Assembly (NCBI RefSeq): GCF_014694455.1 | Contig: NZ_JAAUWT010000011.1 | Span: 62,001 to 126,000 of the forward strand | Direction of reading: 5' to 3' | DNA from: Vibrio sp. S9_S30 | GTDB taxonomy: Bacteria > Pseudomonadota > Gammaproteobacteria > Enterobacterales > Vibrionaceae | DNA: 64,000 nt | In this document: positions 55,938 through 64,000 of the stretch, one piece after another | How positions within the stretch are numbered: the first letter of the stretch is position 1 | Layout: each line of letters begins with the position of its first letter | Position numbers and translations under genes: made by a program | Notes under the pieces: generated by a model | Told to the model about the DNA's origin: nothing | Databases searched by the model: none | Seen by the model: the letters and a program-made list of their open reading frames with translations, nothing else

Positions 55938-57638
55938 ATGCGTTACTGGAAAGCTCTGGCGTATTGTCGAGATACATTGGTGACTGAGGAATGGAAGAGC
56001 GTATCACTAGACGATATTACTCAGGCATTGGGTTGTACTCGTCGTAATGCGCAGCTGGTCATCAAACGGCTAACAGAAGAAGGCAATATTGGGTGGAAGC
56101 CTGGAGTAGGGCGTGGGAATTTGCCTCAAGCAATACTGTTGAAATCGGTCAATGAACGGGTTGAGCGTCACGCTAAGCGTTTGATGAAAGAAGGAAAAAC
56201 GGAACAAGCCATTGCTCTTGTTCCTGCCAGTGAACGCGATCAATTTATTGTTGAATTCGTGGCGCAATACCAAACAGGCGTTGGGGACGAGCATATTCTC
56301 CAAGTGCCGTTTTATCGGGGAACTCACAACCTCGATGTTATTGGTATATCTCGGCGTTCAGAATCACACATTGCTAATCATTTGTATGCTCGCCTTGTTT
56401 TTTGGGATAACAGTACTCAAGAGTTCAAAGGTGATCTCGCTCATTATTGGGAAAAAACAGAGCAAGGTGTGTTGTTTTATTTGCGAAAAGGGCTGCGCTT
56501 TCATGATGGTAGCCCCATTCTAGCGGATGACATTCGACGGCACTTTGAACGCTTGATGAGCTCCTCTTATTCAACCAAGGTTATATATCAATTTATCGAT
56601 CACGTCGCGGTACATGATGACTGGCGCATTGAATTTTTGAGTAAAGCCTTACCCGATTTGATTCCTAACTTGCTTTCTTCCTGTGTGATGGGCATTGCCA
56701 AAAAGGACAAGGGGCGCATTATTGGGTCGGGACCGTTTATGCTGCAAGAACAAACGGAATGGCGAACGCTATTGAATGTCTTTCCGTATTATCACGGACA
56801 TCGCCCTTGGATCGATGGTGTTGAGATTTGGAACGTGGGCGACAAAGCCAAAGACTTTGAGCTCAACAGTGATGTTGTGCATGGTGTCCATCTCCAAAAC
56901 CGCTCCAGAGACGGCTTTGAAGAGAAAACACAGTGGGAGCAAGGGTGCATTTATGCCCAACTCAACCCGAATCGCTTTGCATGGATGAAAAAGCGGTCAC
57001 ATCGAAAGTGGCTTCAATATGTGATTCGCTCCATGCCTTTACCTGAGGTGACTTGGGGGGAAGACGTTGCGTACGCAGAAGGCATGACGAAGTCGCCTGT
57101 ACTCGAAAAAGTGAACCTAGGTAGAGAGCCGCTTATGCCAGAGGTGTTGCCTTCAGAGCCATTGAAAATAGTGACTTATCAGCTCGGTATTCATATTGCT
57201 ACTGCCCAACAGATCTACGAGGCGTTATCGTCGCGAGGTGTCGAGTGTGAATTGATGGTGTATGCATTTCCGAAATTTGATCTGGTCGAGACTTTGGTGA
57301 AAGCGGACATCATTGTGAGCGGAGAAGTGTTTGCGGAAGATATCGAACTTTCTTGGATGTCTTGGTTCCTCAGTACCAACACCAGTAACGCCTGCTTGGT
57401 GCCCAAATATATGGACTGGGTAAAAGATAAAGTCGTGCGCGCTATGCAACTCCCCAACAAACCTCAAAGACTAAAACAATTAGAGCAAACCGAACAATCA
57501 CTGGTTGCTAAAGGCTTATATCAGCCTATTTTTCATATTCGACAGCATATGAGTGTCTCCGAGAAACTGACTACAACCACACTGTTACCTAATGGGTGGA
57601 TAGACTTCACGCAAGTGGTGATCAAACCCAGTGGATAG
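55938..57638 (+). CDS. SgrR-family transcriptional regulator
   Basis: A 566-residue SgrR-type regulator: an N-terminal winged helix (about 1-90; ITQALGCTRRNAQLVIKRL) and a large C-terminal domain like an oligopeptide/solute-binding protein (about 150-540; FYLRKGLRFHDGSPILADD). In E. coli SgrR activates the sRNA SgrS under sugar-phosphate stress and senses a small metabolite with this domain. Here no SgrS-like RNA is visible in the 109-bp divergent region. A parS2 site begins two bases after its stop. Confidence 0.8.
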   Translation: MRYWKALAYCRDTLVTEEWKSVSLDDITQALGCTRRNAQLVIKRLTEEGNIGWKPGVGRGNLPQAILLKSVNERVERHAKRLMKEGKTEQAIALVPASERDQFIVEFVAQYQTGVGDEHILQVPFYRGTHNLDVIGISRRSESHIANHLYARLVFWDNSTQEFKGDLAHYWEKTEQGVLFYLRKGLRFHDGSPILADDIRRHFERLMSSSYSTKVIYQFIDHVAVHDDWRIEFLSKALPDLIPNLLSSCVMGIAKKDKGRIIGSGPFMLQEQTEWRTLLNVFPYYHGHRPWIDGVEIWNVGDKAKDFELNSDVVHGVHLQNRSRDGFEEKTQWEQGCIYAQLNPNRFAWMKKRSHRKWLQYVIRSMPLPEVTWGEDVAYAEGMTKSPVLEKVNLGREPLMPEVLPSEPLKIVTYQLGIHIATAQQIYEALSSRGVECELMVYAFPKFDLVETLVKADIIVSGEVFAEDIELSWMSWFLSTNTSNACLVPKYMDWVKDKVVRAMQLPNKPQRLKQLEQTEQSLVAKGLYQPIFHIRQHMSVSEKLTTTTLLPNGWIDFTQVVIKPSG

Positions 57639-57639
57639 G

Positions 57640-57654
57640 ATTTACATTGTAAAT
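57640..57654. promoter_or_regulatory. parS2 site after the SgrR-like gene
   Basis: ATTTACATTGTAAAT, a perfect palindromic match to NTTTACANTGTAAAN, on the rctB side of the origin, about 7.7 kb from the iterons. Confidence 0.85.
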
Positions 57655-57692
57655 TTGAGTCGTATTCGGTGTTCAAATAAATAGGGAAGGCA

Positions 57693-58472
57693 ATGAACAA
57701 AAAAGTAGTGTTAACACAATACAATCAGTTTGAGCGAATCAACATTAACCTAACGGGTTACCAGAGGCACCAAACAGAGGAAGTGGTTCGTTTGGTGTCA
57801 GAGAGCACACATGGCAGCCTCATCTCATATTTTCATTTAAGTGATGCCAACGTGGACGCCGCCATTGATGCGCAAGTGAATTACTTCAAAACAATACAGC
57901 GCAATGTTGAGTGGAAAGTTTACGATTTTGATTCCCCGAGCGACATGGGGGAAAGATTAGAGAACAAAGGATTTGTGGCAGACGATCCCGAATCCTTTAT
58001 GGTGTTGGATCTCGACGCCATTGAGGATCAGCTCCCTGTGTCTGGCAGTGTTGTCGAAGTCAGTGATGAGGCAGGCATTCGAGATGCGGTTACCGTTCAA
58101 GAAGCCGTTTGGAAAACCGATCTCAGTGGGCACTTCGATTACCTCAGTAACTTCAAGCGCACCCAACCGGATCAAATCACCATTTATGTGGTGTACGACA
58201 ACAATGAACCAGTGAGCTCTGGCTGGATAACCTATAATGGCGATAGCCCATTCGCGGGCATCTGGGGTGGCAGTACCTTGGAAGCGTACCGAGGGAAGGG
58301 CTGTTATACCGCCCTTCTGCACCAACGAATCAATGACGCTAAACGCCGCGGGATACGTTACCTCACCATTGATGCATCTGATATGAGCAAACCCATTGTC
58401 GAAAAACACGGGTTTCAGCAGCTCGCTGTCACAACCCCTTTCAACTACGACATTGAAAACAAGAATGAATAA
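57693..58472 (+). CDS. GNAT-family N-acetyltransferase
   Basis: A 259-residue acetyltransferase: an N-terminal non-conserved half and a C-terminal GNAT fold (about 130-255) with an acetyl-CoA loop read as TLEAYRGKGCYTALLHQRI and the closing KPIVEKHGFQQLA. The substrate is unknown; the N-terminal half may be a second degenerate GNAT unit. Strong AGGGAAGG ribosome site. First of a short plus-strand run of small genes. Confidence 0.75.
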   Translation: MNKKVVLTQYNQFERININLTGYQRHQTEEVVRLVSESTHGSLISYFHLSDANVDAAIDAQVNYFKTIQRNVEWKVYDFDSPSDMGERLENKGFVADDPESFMVLDLDAIEDQLPVSGSVVEVSDEAGIRDAVTVQEAVWKTDLSGHFDYLSNFKRTQPDQITIYVVYDNNEPVSSGWITYNGDSPFAGIWGGSTLEAYRGKGCYTALLHQRINDAKRRGIRYLTIDASDMSKPIVEKHGFQQLAVTTPFNYDIENKNE

Positions 58473-58478
58473 CGTTGA

Positions 58479-58730
58479 TGTCGTTCCTATTTCTTCGGAA
58501 GATGCGACGCACCAGGTATTGCCGGAAAGATGATCAAGGCAGTAATGGGGGCGTATGCTTCTGCCCAAAGCGTTTCGCTCTGGTGTGTCGAACAAACGGG
58601 CAATGTATCCGTATTTGAGAAAATAGGCTTCAATATCGCGCAACGTATTGAATCTAATATCTTAATCCTTACTGATGGTAGCCCTGCCATTGAAGTGCAA
58701 ATGACAATCGATGTAAAACGAAAGGAATAA
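58479..58730 (+). pseudogene. GNAT-type acetyltransferase remnant
   Basis: The frame from 58479 encodes only the C-terminal part of a GNAT fold: PGIAGKMIKAVMGAYASAQ (weak acetyl-CoA loop) and VSVFEKIGFNIAQRI. A TGA at 58476-58478 closes it upstream, and the only internal start is the ATG at 58530 (66 residues). The N-terminal half is missing, so it is probably a decayed gene, although its end lies 4 bp before the MerR gene and the short frame could still be translated. Confidence 0.5.
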
Positions 58731-58734
58731 CTCA

Positions 58735-59088
58735 ATGCTTATCGGACAAGTATCTCAATCCACTGGCTTAACCACCAAAGCGATTCGACTCTATGAAGAA
58801 AAGGGACTTATTCAGCCTCCCGCTCGTCGAGGTCATTATCGAGTCTACTCTGAAGAAGACCTTGATGTGCTTCAATTGATTGTCGAAGCAAAGTCACTTG
58901 GCGTGACATTAGCGCAACTGAAAGGCGTGATTACTTATCGAGATGGTGAAGTGGATTGGCAAAAAGTGCATCAATTTTTGTTAGAAGTAAAAAAGAATCT
59001 ACAAATTGAACTTGATAGGGTGCTGAAAAATATAGAAAAAATAGATAATTGCATCGAATCTATGGATTCTTGCCCAAAAAGTCGTTGA
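58735..59088 (+). CDS. MerR-family transcriptional regulator
   Basis: A 117-residue MerR regulator: winged helix at the N-terminus (LIGQVSQSTGLTTKAIRLYE, YRVYSEEDLDVLQLI), a dimerisation helix (about 80-105) and a short tail with two Cys (NCIESMDSCPKS) that might bind metal or sense redox state. It precedes the NAD(P)H-oxidoreductase-like gene by 59 bp and may control it. Confidence 0.82.
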   Translation: MLIGQVSQSTGLTTKAIRLYEEKGLIQPPARRGHYRVYSEEDLDVLQLIVEAKSLGVTLAQLKGVITYRDGEVDWQKVHQFLLEVKKNLQIELDRVLKNIEKIDNCIESMDSCPKSR

Positions 59089-59147
59089 CTCTGACCCTAA
59101 GGGCAAAGATGTAATGCTTGTCTGCTTAGTTAAATGGAAATCAGACA

Positions 59148-59726
59148 ATGAAAAAAATACTGTTACTTAATGCCAACCCGAAGTCATCAAGTTTTGCTAA
59201 ACTGCTGGCCGATTCTTATGAAGTTGAAGCTAGAGAGAAAGCAGAAGTTCGTCGAATGAACCTGTCAGAGATGGAGTTTAATCTCAGCTTGGACACTGGC
59301 TACGATAGTGAGCAGCCACTAGAACCAAGTTTGGACGCCTTTCAGCAAGCGATCACTTGGGCGGATCATATCGTGGTTATTTCCCCGATATGGTGGGGAG
59401 GCATTCCGGCTAAGTTTAAAGGGCTGCTAGATAGATCCATCCTACCTGGCTTTGCGTTCAAGTATGAAAAGGGCAGTGCAGAGCCGGCTCAACTTCTAAC
59501 AGGAAAGACGGTTCGACTCATACTCACAATGGATGCACCGGAAGAGTATTTGGAATATCAAGCGAAACCCGTTTTGGATCAACTCGATCTATTCACATTC
59601 CAATTCAGCGGAATGTCACCGGCAAAAGTTAATTTGTTTGGATCGATAATTGGTTCTGATGAAGCTCAAAGACGGCAATGGCTAACAGAGGTCGCTGAAT
59701 TAGGGGCTTCTGAATCAGTGAAATGA
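59148..59726 (+). CDS. Flavodoxin-like NAD(P)H oxidoreductase
   Basis: A 192-residue Flavodoxin_2 family protein (MdaB/KefF/NQO type) with the N-terminal FMN/FAD phosphate loop LNANPKSSSFAK and the ISPIWWGGIPAKFKGLLDR segment. It probably reduces quinones or protects against electrophiles. Likely target of the upstream MerR regulator. The ribosome site is weak (GGAAATCAGACA). Confidence 0.82.
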   Translation: MKKILLLNANPKSSSFAKLLADSYEVEAREKAEVRRMNLSEMEFNLSLDTGYDSEQPLEPSLDAFQQAITWADHIVVISPIWWGGIPAKFKGLLDRSILPGFAFKYEKGSAEPAQLLTGKTVRLILTMDAPEEYLEYQAKPVLDQLDLFTFQFSGMSPAKVNLFGSIIGSDEAQRRQWLTEVAELGASESVK

Positions 59727-59798
59727 TTAATCAACAAGAAAGGCGAGTGGCAGTGAGACTGAGTCTGCTGCTCGTTTCTGCATTATTAAAGGTACCCA

Positions 59799-60266
59799 AT
59801 GACACCGACTCAACACGCTTTCTTAAATCAATATCTTGATACCTTGCCTCAAAGCGAAAGAGACACTGTTCCCCAGATAACCGCTGAGTATTTTTGTGCC
59901 GACGAATACAACGCCAATGAATGCGCGCGCTTAATTAATGAAGGCACTAAAACTGCTTCATGTAGCTTGAAACAAGGCTACGATATCGAAGATGAACCCT
60001 TGCCCGTTGTTGGGCGATTGACCCTAGTCTTAAACTGGAAAGAAGAACCCGTTTGTATCGTGAAGCTAACAGACGTTTCTTTTTGTCCGTTTGAGGAGGT
60101 AACCGAAGAGTTTGCAAAAGCCGAAGGCGAAGGAGACGGCACCTATGAATGGTGGCATACCGCGCATGTGAACTTTTTTACTCAATATGCCAAGGAAATC
60201 GGTGCCGAGTTTAATGCGTCGTCAGAGTTAGTACTGGAAAGGTTCGAAAAAGTGTTTCCTTTGTAA
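59799..60266 (+). CDS. ASCH-domain protein
   Basis: A 155-residue ASCH-domain protein (YqfB-like group): NEGTKTASCSLKQGYD, VGRLTLVLNWKEEPVCIVKL and the signature AEGEGDGTYEWWHTAHVNFF. ASCH domains resemble PUA domains; relatives hydrolyse N4-acetylcytidine or bind RNA. A link to tmcA (which makes ac4C) about 14 kb away is speculative. AAAGG precedes the ATG. Confidence 0.8.
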   Translation: MTPTQHAFLNQYLDTLPQSERDTVPQITAEYFCADEYNANECARLINEGTKTASCSLKQGYDIEDEPLPVVGRLTLVLNWKEEPVCIVKLTDVSFCPFEEVTEEFAKAEGEGDGTYEWWHTAHVNFFTQYAKEIGAEFNASSELVLERFEKVFPL

Positions 60267-60467
60267 CTTTCATTTCAAAAGCCATTTATTACCCAAGTTT
60301 GGGTTATTTAATTGGTCAAAACCAATCAACAACCCGTTTTCTTTCCCAAAGTGTTACGCTCACGCCGTCTACGTTAGCTTGGCACTGCTCAATATTCGGG
60401 GTGATACCGTCGGGCTTTTGCGCTTGATAAAGCGTATGAATTTGATTGATTTCTCGGTTTTTGACGC

Positions 60468-60839
60468 CTATCTTCGCGGCAATTTTTCCTTCAATACTGC
60501 AATATCGCGCCCCAGCAATTGCCATTCCTTTGCTGGAAGTTGTTGTGAGGCAATAAGAGAGAAATCCAGCCGATTGAGATACTGGGCGATCTCTTCTGGA
60601 GAGTCGCTGGCGATTTCCAATTGCATAATAAACGTTAAACCAAGTGAAAATCGCAGTAAAAGACCGAGGGTATTCCAGTCCACATTTTGAGCAGATTCGG
60701 AGCCGTATCCTCGACGTAGATCGATACTTTTGACTCCCGTGCCTAGGTTAAATAAAACAAACATCATACCCGACAGGGTAATGTCACGGATCTGAACGAA
60801 CGAAGCGGGGGAGGTGTTTTTGTTTTTTCTACCCATCAC
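60468..60839 (-). CDS. Hypothetical protein, possibly frameshifted
   Basis: A 123-residue protein of unknown function with one to two hydrophobic segments (LLLRFSLGLTFIMQ). A second frame (60316-60525) overlaps its end and continues with a protein-like sequence (INQIHTLYQAQKPDGITPNI), so a frameshift may have split one gene of about 175 codons near 60480. It is flanked by another remnant three bases away, so decay is likely. Confidence 0.4.
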   Translation of the reverse strand: MMGRKNKNTSPASFVQIRDITLSGMMFVLFNLGTGVKSIDLRRGYGSESAQNVDWNTLGLLLRFSLGLTFIMQLEIASDSPEEIAQYLNRLDFSLIASQQLPAKEWQLLGRDIAVLKEKLPRR

Positions 60840-60842
60840 CCC

Positions 60843-61112
60843 ATGGTGGATTTCAAATCATCGCCTTCTGGTGACTATTTCCGATGTGAATTGATTGAAG
60901 AGGAATGGAATACACTCAGCCAGCCTGTGGAAGTCTCTTTCTATCGCCGCTCACTTACCGACACGTTCAACGCCATTACTCAAAGTGGCTTAGTCGTCGC
61001 CCAGTTTTCAGAAGGGGAGGTGACTGAAAAAGTAAAAGCGCTATCGGAAGAGAGATACCAAAGGCTGAAAACTCGCCCTCAATTTATGTTTATAAAGTGC
61101 CGATGCAGGTAG
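60843..61112 (+). pseudogene. C-terminal fragment of a SAM-dependent methyltransferase
   Basis: 89 residues resembling the end of class I methyltransferases: VEVSFYRRSLTDTFNAITQ, SGLVVAQF and TRPQFMFIKCR. The SAM-binding motif and the rest of the N-terminal domain are missing, and a stop (60753-60755) closes the frame upstream. It lies three bases from a divergent hypothetical gene, suggesting a deletion or rearrangement scar. Confidence 0.5.
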
Positions 61113-61342
61113 CTTGAAGGTTAGCTTTACTCGTCTATACGACGGGTTGGACATTGTTAAAAATGTTTTTTGCCTAATTCACATATTGATTTTTTTACCT
61201 ACTTCTTATTAAACGTTAATCGCAATCTATTTGTTTGTAGATTACATTTTGTATTGAAATACTTCCAAAAATAACGTATTGGAATGTATAAGAAAATTGG
61301 CTCTGATTTATGATACTCATTTGAATTTCATGCCAAAGGAAT

Positions 61343-62083
61343 ATGAGAGAAAAGATGACTAGCTTCTCTACATATGCAAAAAATAAAATGCTAGACCTAT
61401 ACAACAATCATACTCATGAAGTTGGGTCTCAGTTGAAGAAAAATAATCCCCAAAAATACGAAAATTTAGAGGCAACAGACTGTATTACATATGTGCTTAA
61501 GGTTTTGTCTCACTCATATAAGAAAATTGGTAATGTGCAGCTTTCTAAAGAGATATGGCTTATGGGGCGAGAAGATAAGCAAAGTAACTTCAGAGGAACG
61601 ATCTTAGCTAAGAAGTTAGTAAGCAACTACGGTTGGTCAAGTATTTTTGCTACTCCAGACTCCATTCACCCTGAAGATGGTGATGAGGAGCATACTTACG
61701 CGACTGTCATGGCAAAGCGACGCTGTGTCTATAGCCCAGATCAAGTCCCAGTCAAATATCTAGTGGCAGACTATTCTCCTACCAAGGAATCTCATCCAGA
61801 GTTTCAGAAATTATATCCCAATCTACCTGCTAGAAAGTTAAAAATCTTGGGTTATAAAGAGCTAAAGAAAATACCCTTTGCATTTGGTCTATCTAGAGGG
61901 GGGACCCATTGTTGGCTATTCTCAGAAGGTTATGTTTATGAAGTTCATTGGGACAAAGTGGGTAAAGGGCTTTATAGCAAGGTGCCTTTAAAACAATTTG
62001 ATTGGTTGTCTAGCCTAATTGTTGTTCCAGCCGATACTGAAAGTAAATATAAGCTAAAAACGCTCAATTGTTGGGGGACATAA
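61343..62083 (+). CDS. Putative NlpC/P60- or amidase-like cysteine hydrolase
   Basis: A 246-residue protein with no signal peptide. TDCITYVLKVL looks like the catalytic-Cys helix of NlpC/P60-type peptidases and GGTHCWLFSEGYVYEVHWDK like the His strand; a third residue may follow in LSSLIVVP. AT-richer than its neighbours. It overlaps the next gene by one base, and that gene encodes a secreted small protein, the arrangement of a peptidoglycan-targeting effector and its immunity protein. The family is not certain. The ATG at 61343 or the one four codons on could start it. Confidence 0.5.
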   Translation: MREKMTSFSTYAKNKMLDLYNNHTHEVGSQLKKNNPQKYENLEATDCITYVLKVLSHSYKKIGNVQLSKEIWLMGREDKQSNFRGTILAKKLVSNYGWSSIFATPDSIHPEDGDEEHTYATVMAKRRCVYSPDQVPVKYLVADYSPTKESHPEFQKLYPNLPARKLKILGYKELKKIPFAFGLSRGGTHCWLFSEGYVYEVHWDKVGKGLYSKVPLKQFDWLSSLIVVPADTESKYKLKTLNCWGT

Positions 62084-62502
62084 TGAACTTCATAATAGGA
62101 CGATTTTTATTCCTCATGCTCTTTTTCGTATTTTCTACTGGCATAAATGCGAATTCTTCTATTACCGTCATGAACTATCACGACTTCGGTCCCCCTTCAC
62201 TAAGTGGAAAACTGTTGGGTGTTGAATGGTTTCAATGGCAATCTCATGGAGACTCTAAGCCGAGGAATTATCCTGTTAAAGTTGTTGTATATGAGGGGTA
62301 TGATTTAGAAAGGATTGAAAACTTGTATCCCGTTATTTCAATAAAAGAACAAGATTTCAGATATGTAACATTTGATTCAGCTATTGATTTTATTGATTCT
62401 TCTTTGGCTGATTTGAATTTACTTCAAGAAGAAGGTGCACCAGTAGCGAATATTATTAGAAAGTTAGAAAAAACGAAAAAGACTCTGTTTCAGAGTCGAT
62501 AA
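62083..62502 (+). CDS. Secreted small protein, possible immunity protein
   Basis: 139 residues with a clear N-terminal signal peptide (FIIGRFLFLMLFFVFSTG, cleavage after NA) and an acidic mature part (about 115 residues). The ATG overlaps the stop of the hydrolase-like gene (TAATG) after a GGGGGA ribosome site; longer frames into that gene are rejected. A periplasmic partner translated directly after a hydrolase lacking a signal is typical of immunity proteins. No family recognised. A hairpin GACTCTG-TTT-CAGAGTC overlaps its stop. Confidence 0.5.
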   Translation: MNFIIGRFLFLMLFFVFSTGINANSSITVMNYHDFGPPSLSGKLLGVEWFQWQSHGDSKPRNYPVKVVVYEGYDLERIENLYPVISIKEQDFRYVTFDSAIDFIDSSLADLNLLQEEGAPVANIIRKLEKTKKTLFQSR

Positions 62503-62535
62503 AGTTGGTCAGTATTTAACTGAAAATGTGATTTC

Positions 62536-62570
62536 AATTGCAACCGAACTTCTCAAGCTCGGTTGCAATT
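62536..62570. terminator. Hairpin terminator before nadV
   Basis: AATTGCAACCGA pairs with TCGGTTGCAATT around an 11-base loop, followed by AAAT. Lies between the small secreted protein gene and the convergent nadV; the T-run is weak on both strands. Confidence 0.55.
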
Positions 62571-62610
62571 AAATAACCACAAATGGTCAATACAGATACT
62601 GAAACAGCAA

Positions 62611-63984
62611 TCAGGCGTAAGTTTGAATGCGATCGCGGATGTCTTGTAGCGTATGGCGTTTAAGTACTTGCCCGTCTTTGAACACCACTTGAAGCGCGTT
62701 TTCACGCCCGTTTAACTCGTCTTCACGGACTGTTTCCCAACTGGATGCTTCGATAACGGCTAAGCGACCTTTTCGAGAGGCTTTATTAGGATCGGTCGCC
62801 GGATCTTTGAATACATCGTGCCACTTCCCATCAATGCAAATGGCCGAGGCTTTCATGGCAAACTTCATGGTGTCTCGGTTTACCTTTTGCAGCAGTTCAG
62901 CACCCATGCCAAACGCTAAGTTATCGGCACTGATTTCTTTGGATTTAAGTTCAGAGAGAATATGTTCGATGGTGGTTTGAGAGATCCCATCGCCTTGAAT
63001 GACCCGAACGCAATCTGGCAACATACGGAATCCTTTTTTGTTTCTGTATTCCCCAAATTTAGCCATTAAGCGCTCGATGGTTTGCGCCACAATCTCCACT
63101 GGGTTGCCCGAATCAGGGCGAACCACCAAGGTTCCACCACTATTTTCGACTTTAGCTTTTAACTCGTCTCCCCAAATATGATCGATGGCGTGGAACAGGT
63201 CATAACTGTCGCTGACAACGGCCACCAAGCTTCCGGGTTTCGCGAATTGGTCTAGCATGTTTTGGTAGGCTAAAGATTCGTTTTTCTGCCCCCACGCCGT
63301 TATGGTGCTGTGTTCTGCGGCGGGAATAGAGTAACCCGCAATGTCTTCGTTGTAGTAGCGTTTGGCGTAAACCAACGCAGAAACGGTGTCTGTCCCCATA
63401 AAGTTCAATAGATGAGCTAACCCACCGATGGAGGCCGCTTCATTACTTGCTGCGCCACGAGCCCCAAAGTCGTGAAGCTTAAAAGGCAATCCGTCTAGGT
63501 TGTCTGCGGTTTCTTCCAGATAGCGCTGAATGATCGATTTGATGGCGAACGATTTGCTGGCGACGGTGGTTGGGTACCAAACCGCTCTCAATAAGGATGT
63601 TTCAAGGTAGCTGGTTAACCAAGCGCATTTTGGATCCGTATTTTGAATTTGTACCAAAGGTGTACGCGCAGGCACAACACTGCCTTCAGGCAGCGCTTGG
63701 ATTTCAATGGGCAGATAGCCTTTGTGCGTCTCCAAAATATACTGCCAGCCAGCTTCATTGAAAGGTTCACCGTGTGCCGTTAATACCGCTTTTGCTTCAT
63801 CAATGTCTTCCTGAGAAATGGGGTGTGACAGATATTGATCAAGAAACATTTGTAATCCGAAATACACACCTTGTGGGTACTCTCCACCACGGGATTCAAT
63901 GTAGCTTGAGACGAATTCTGTTTTTGGCGGATATTGAAGGTAATGGGAGGCTTTGTACGAGTCGGTATTCAAAATGATGTTCAT
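62611..63984 (-). CDS. nadV: Nicotinamide phosphoribosyltransferase NadV
   Basis: Converts nicotinamide and PRPP to NMN for NAD salvage. The 457 residues match the NAMPT family closely: SYKASHYLQYP, VYFGLQMFLDQYL, KLHDFGARGAASNEAA, IPAAEHSTITAWG, VVRPDSGNPVEIV and GMGAELLQKVNRDT. Start at ATG 63984, the normal N-terminus. Upstream partners are outside the window, so its operon is unknown. Confidence 0.93.
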   Translation of the reverse strand: MNIILNTDSYKASHYLQYPPKTEFVSSYIESRGGEYPQGVYFGLQMFLDQYLSHPISQEDIDEAKAVLTAHGEPFNEAGWQYILETHKGYLPIEIQALPEGSVVPARTPLVQIQNTDPKCAWLTSYLETSLLRAVWYPTTVASKSFAIKSIIQRYLEETADNLDGLPFKLHDFGARGAASNEAASIGGLAHLLNFMGTDTVSALVYAKRYYNEDIAGYSIPAAEHSTITAWGQKNESLAYQNMLDQFAKPGSLVAVVSDSYDLFHAIDHIWGDELKAKVENSGGTLVVRPDSGNPVEIVAQTIERLMAKFGEYRNKKGFRMLPDCVRVIQGDGISQTTIEHILSELKSKEISADNLAFGMGAELLQKVNRDTMKFAMKASAICIDGKWHDVFKDPATDPNKASRKGRLAVIEASSWETVREDELNGRENALQVVFKDGQVLKRHTLQDIRDRIQTYA

Positions 63985-64000
63985 GAAACTGTACCTGTCT

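Noticed and set aside
58531..58536. TGATCA element in the GNAT remnant as an RctB site
   Set aside because: The flanking bases fit the iteron pattern only with a one-base shift and the site is isolated from the origin cluster.
60288..60307. Palindrome ACCCAAGTTTGGGT as a terminator after the ASCH gene
   Set aside because: The loop would be too small for a stable hairpin of the apparent stem, and there is no clear T-run.
1..64000. CRISPR arrays, tRNA or rRNA genes, insertion sequences, prophage
   Set aside because: No spaced identical repeats with unique spacers, no tRNA-like folds, no transposase or phage structural genes were seen on either strand.

Overview
This window is the replication-origin neighbourhood of the secondary chromosome (chromosome II) of a Vibrio or very close Vibrionaceae relative. 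The diagnostic block is parB2-parA2 (minus strand), a non-coding origin with GATC-rich iterons, a DnaA box and an AT-rich unwinding region, then rctB (plus strand). RctB occurs only on vibrio second chromosomes, and the ParB2 sites (TTTACANTGTAAA) match those described for V. cholerae chromosome II. No tRNA, rRNA, CRISPR array, insertion sequence or prophage was recognised.

Layout. 0.2-2.2 kb: a periplasmic-sensor diguanylate cyclase and a small Cys-rich protein. 2.6-9.2 kb: proline catabolism (putR, putA, a detached PutA C-terminal domain, putP). 9.6-12.7 kb: two paralogous secreted coiled-coil/PEGA proteins, one fused to a SUMF1 domain. 12.8-16.3 kb: a SitABCD-type Mn/Fe importer behind a Fur box, next to two striking palindromes and a candidate small RNA, then a PAS-LuxR regulator. 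17.5-18.5 kb: an AT-rich gene desert, then a secreted heparin-lyase-like protein and pdxH. 20.3-26.5 kb: a Lap-type biofilm-adhesin secretion and retention operon (lapC, lapG, lapD, lapB) without the adhesin itself. 26.6-31.1 kb: an oxidoreductase/AraC pair, two small genes and a FapA-like protein.

31.4-43.7 kb is one long minus-strand chemosensory operon with the gene order of V. cholerae chemotaxis cluster III. It runs STAS, cheY, cheA, two cheW, an Aer2-type soluble receptor with four PAS domains and a CheR tether, cheR, cheD, cheB, a second receptor, STAS, and a response regulator/phosphatase/kinase. 44.2-52.1 kb holds tmcA, parAB2, oriC2 and rctB. Further RctB-type sites lie downstream of rctB, one of them inside a gene.

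52.5-64 kb is accessory in character. It holds an orphan pair of Opp-type ABC ATPases behind a Zur/Fur-like operator, an SgrR-like regulator followed by another parS2 site, small enzymes, gene remnants, a possible antibacterial amidase/immunity pair, and nadV. The most notable observations are the four-PAS Aer2-type receptor, the RctB-type sites beyond the classical origin, the perfect 44-bp palindrome beside the sit promoter, the candidate sRNA, the PEGA/SUMF1 duplication and the putative effector/immunity pair. All functions are read from sequence and family knowledge; no searches were run.
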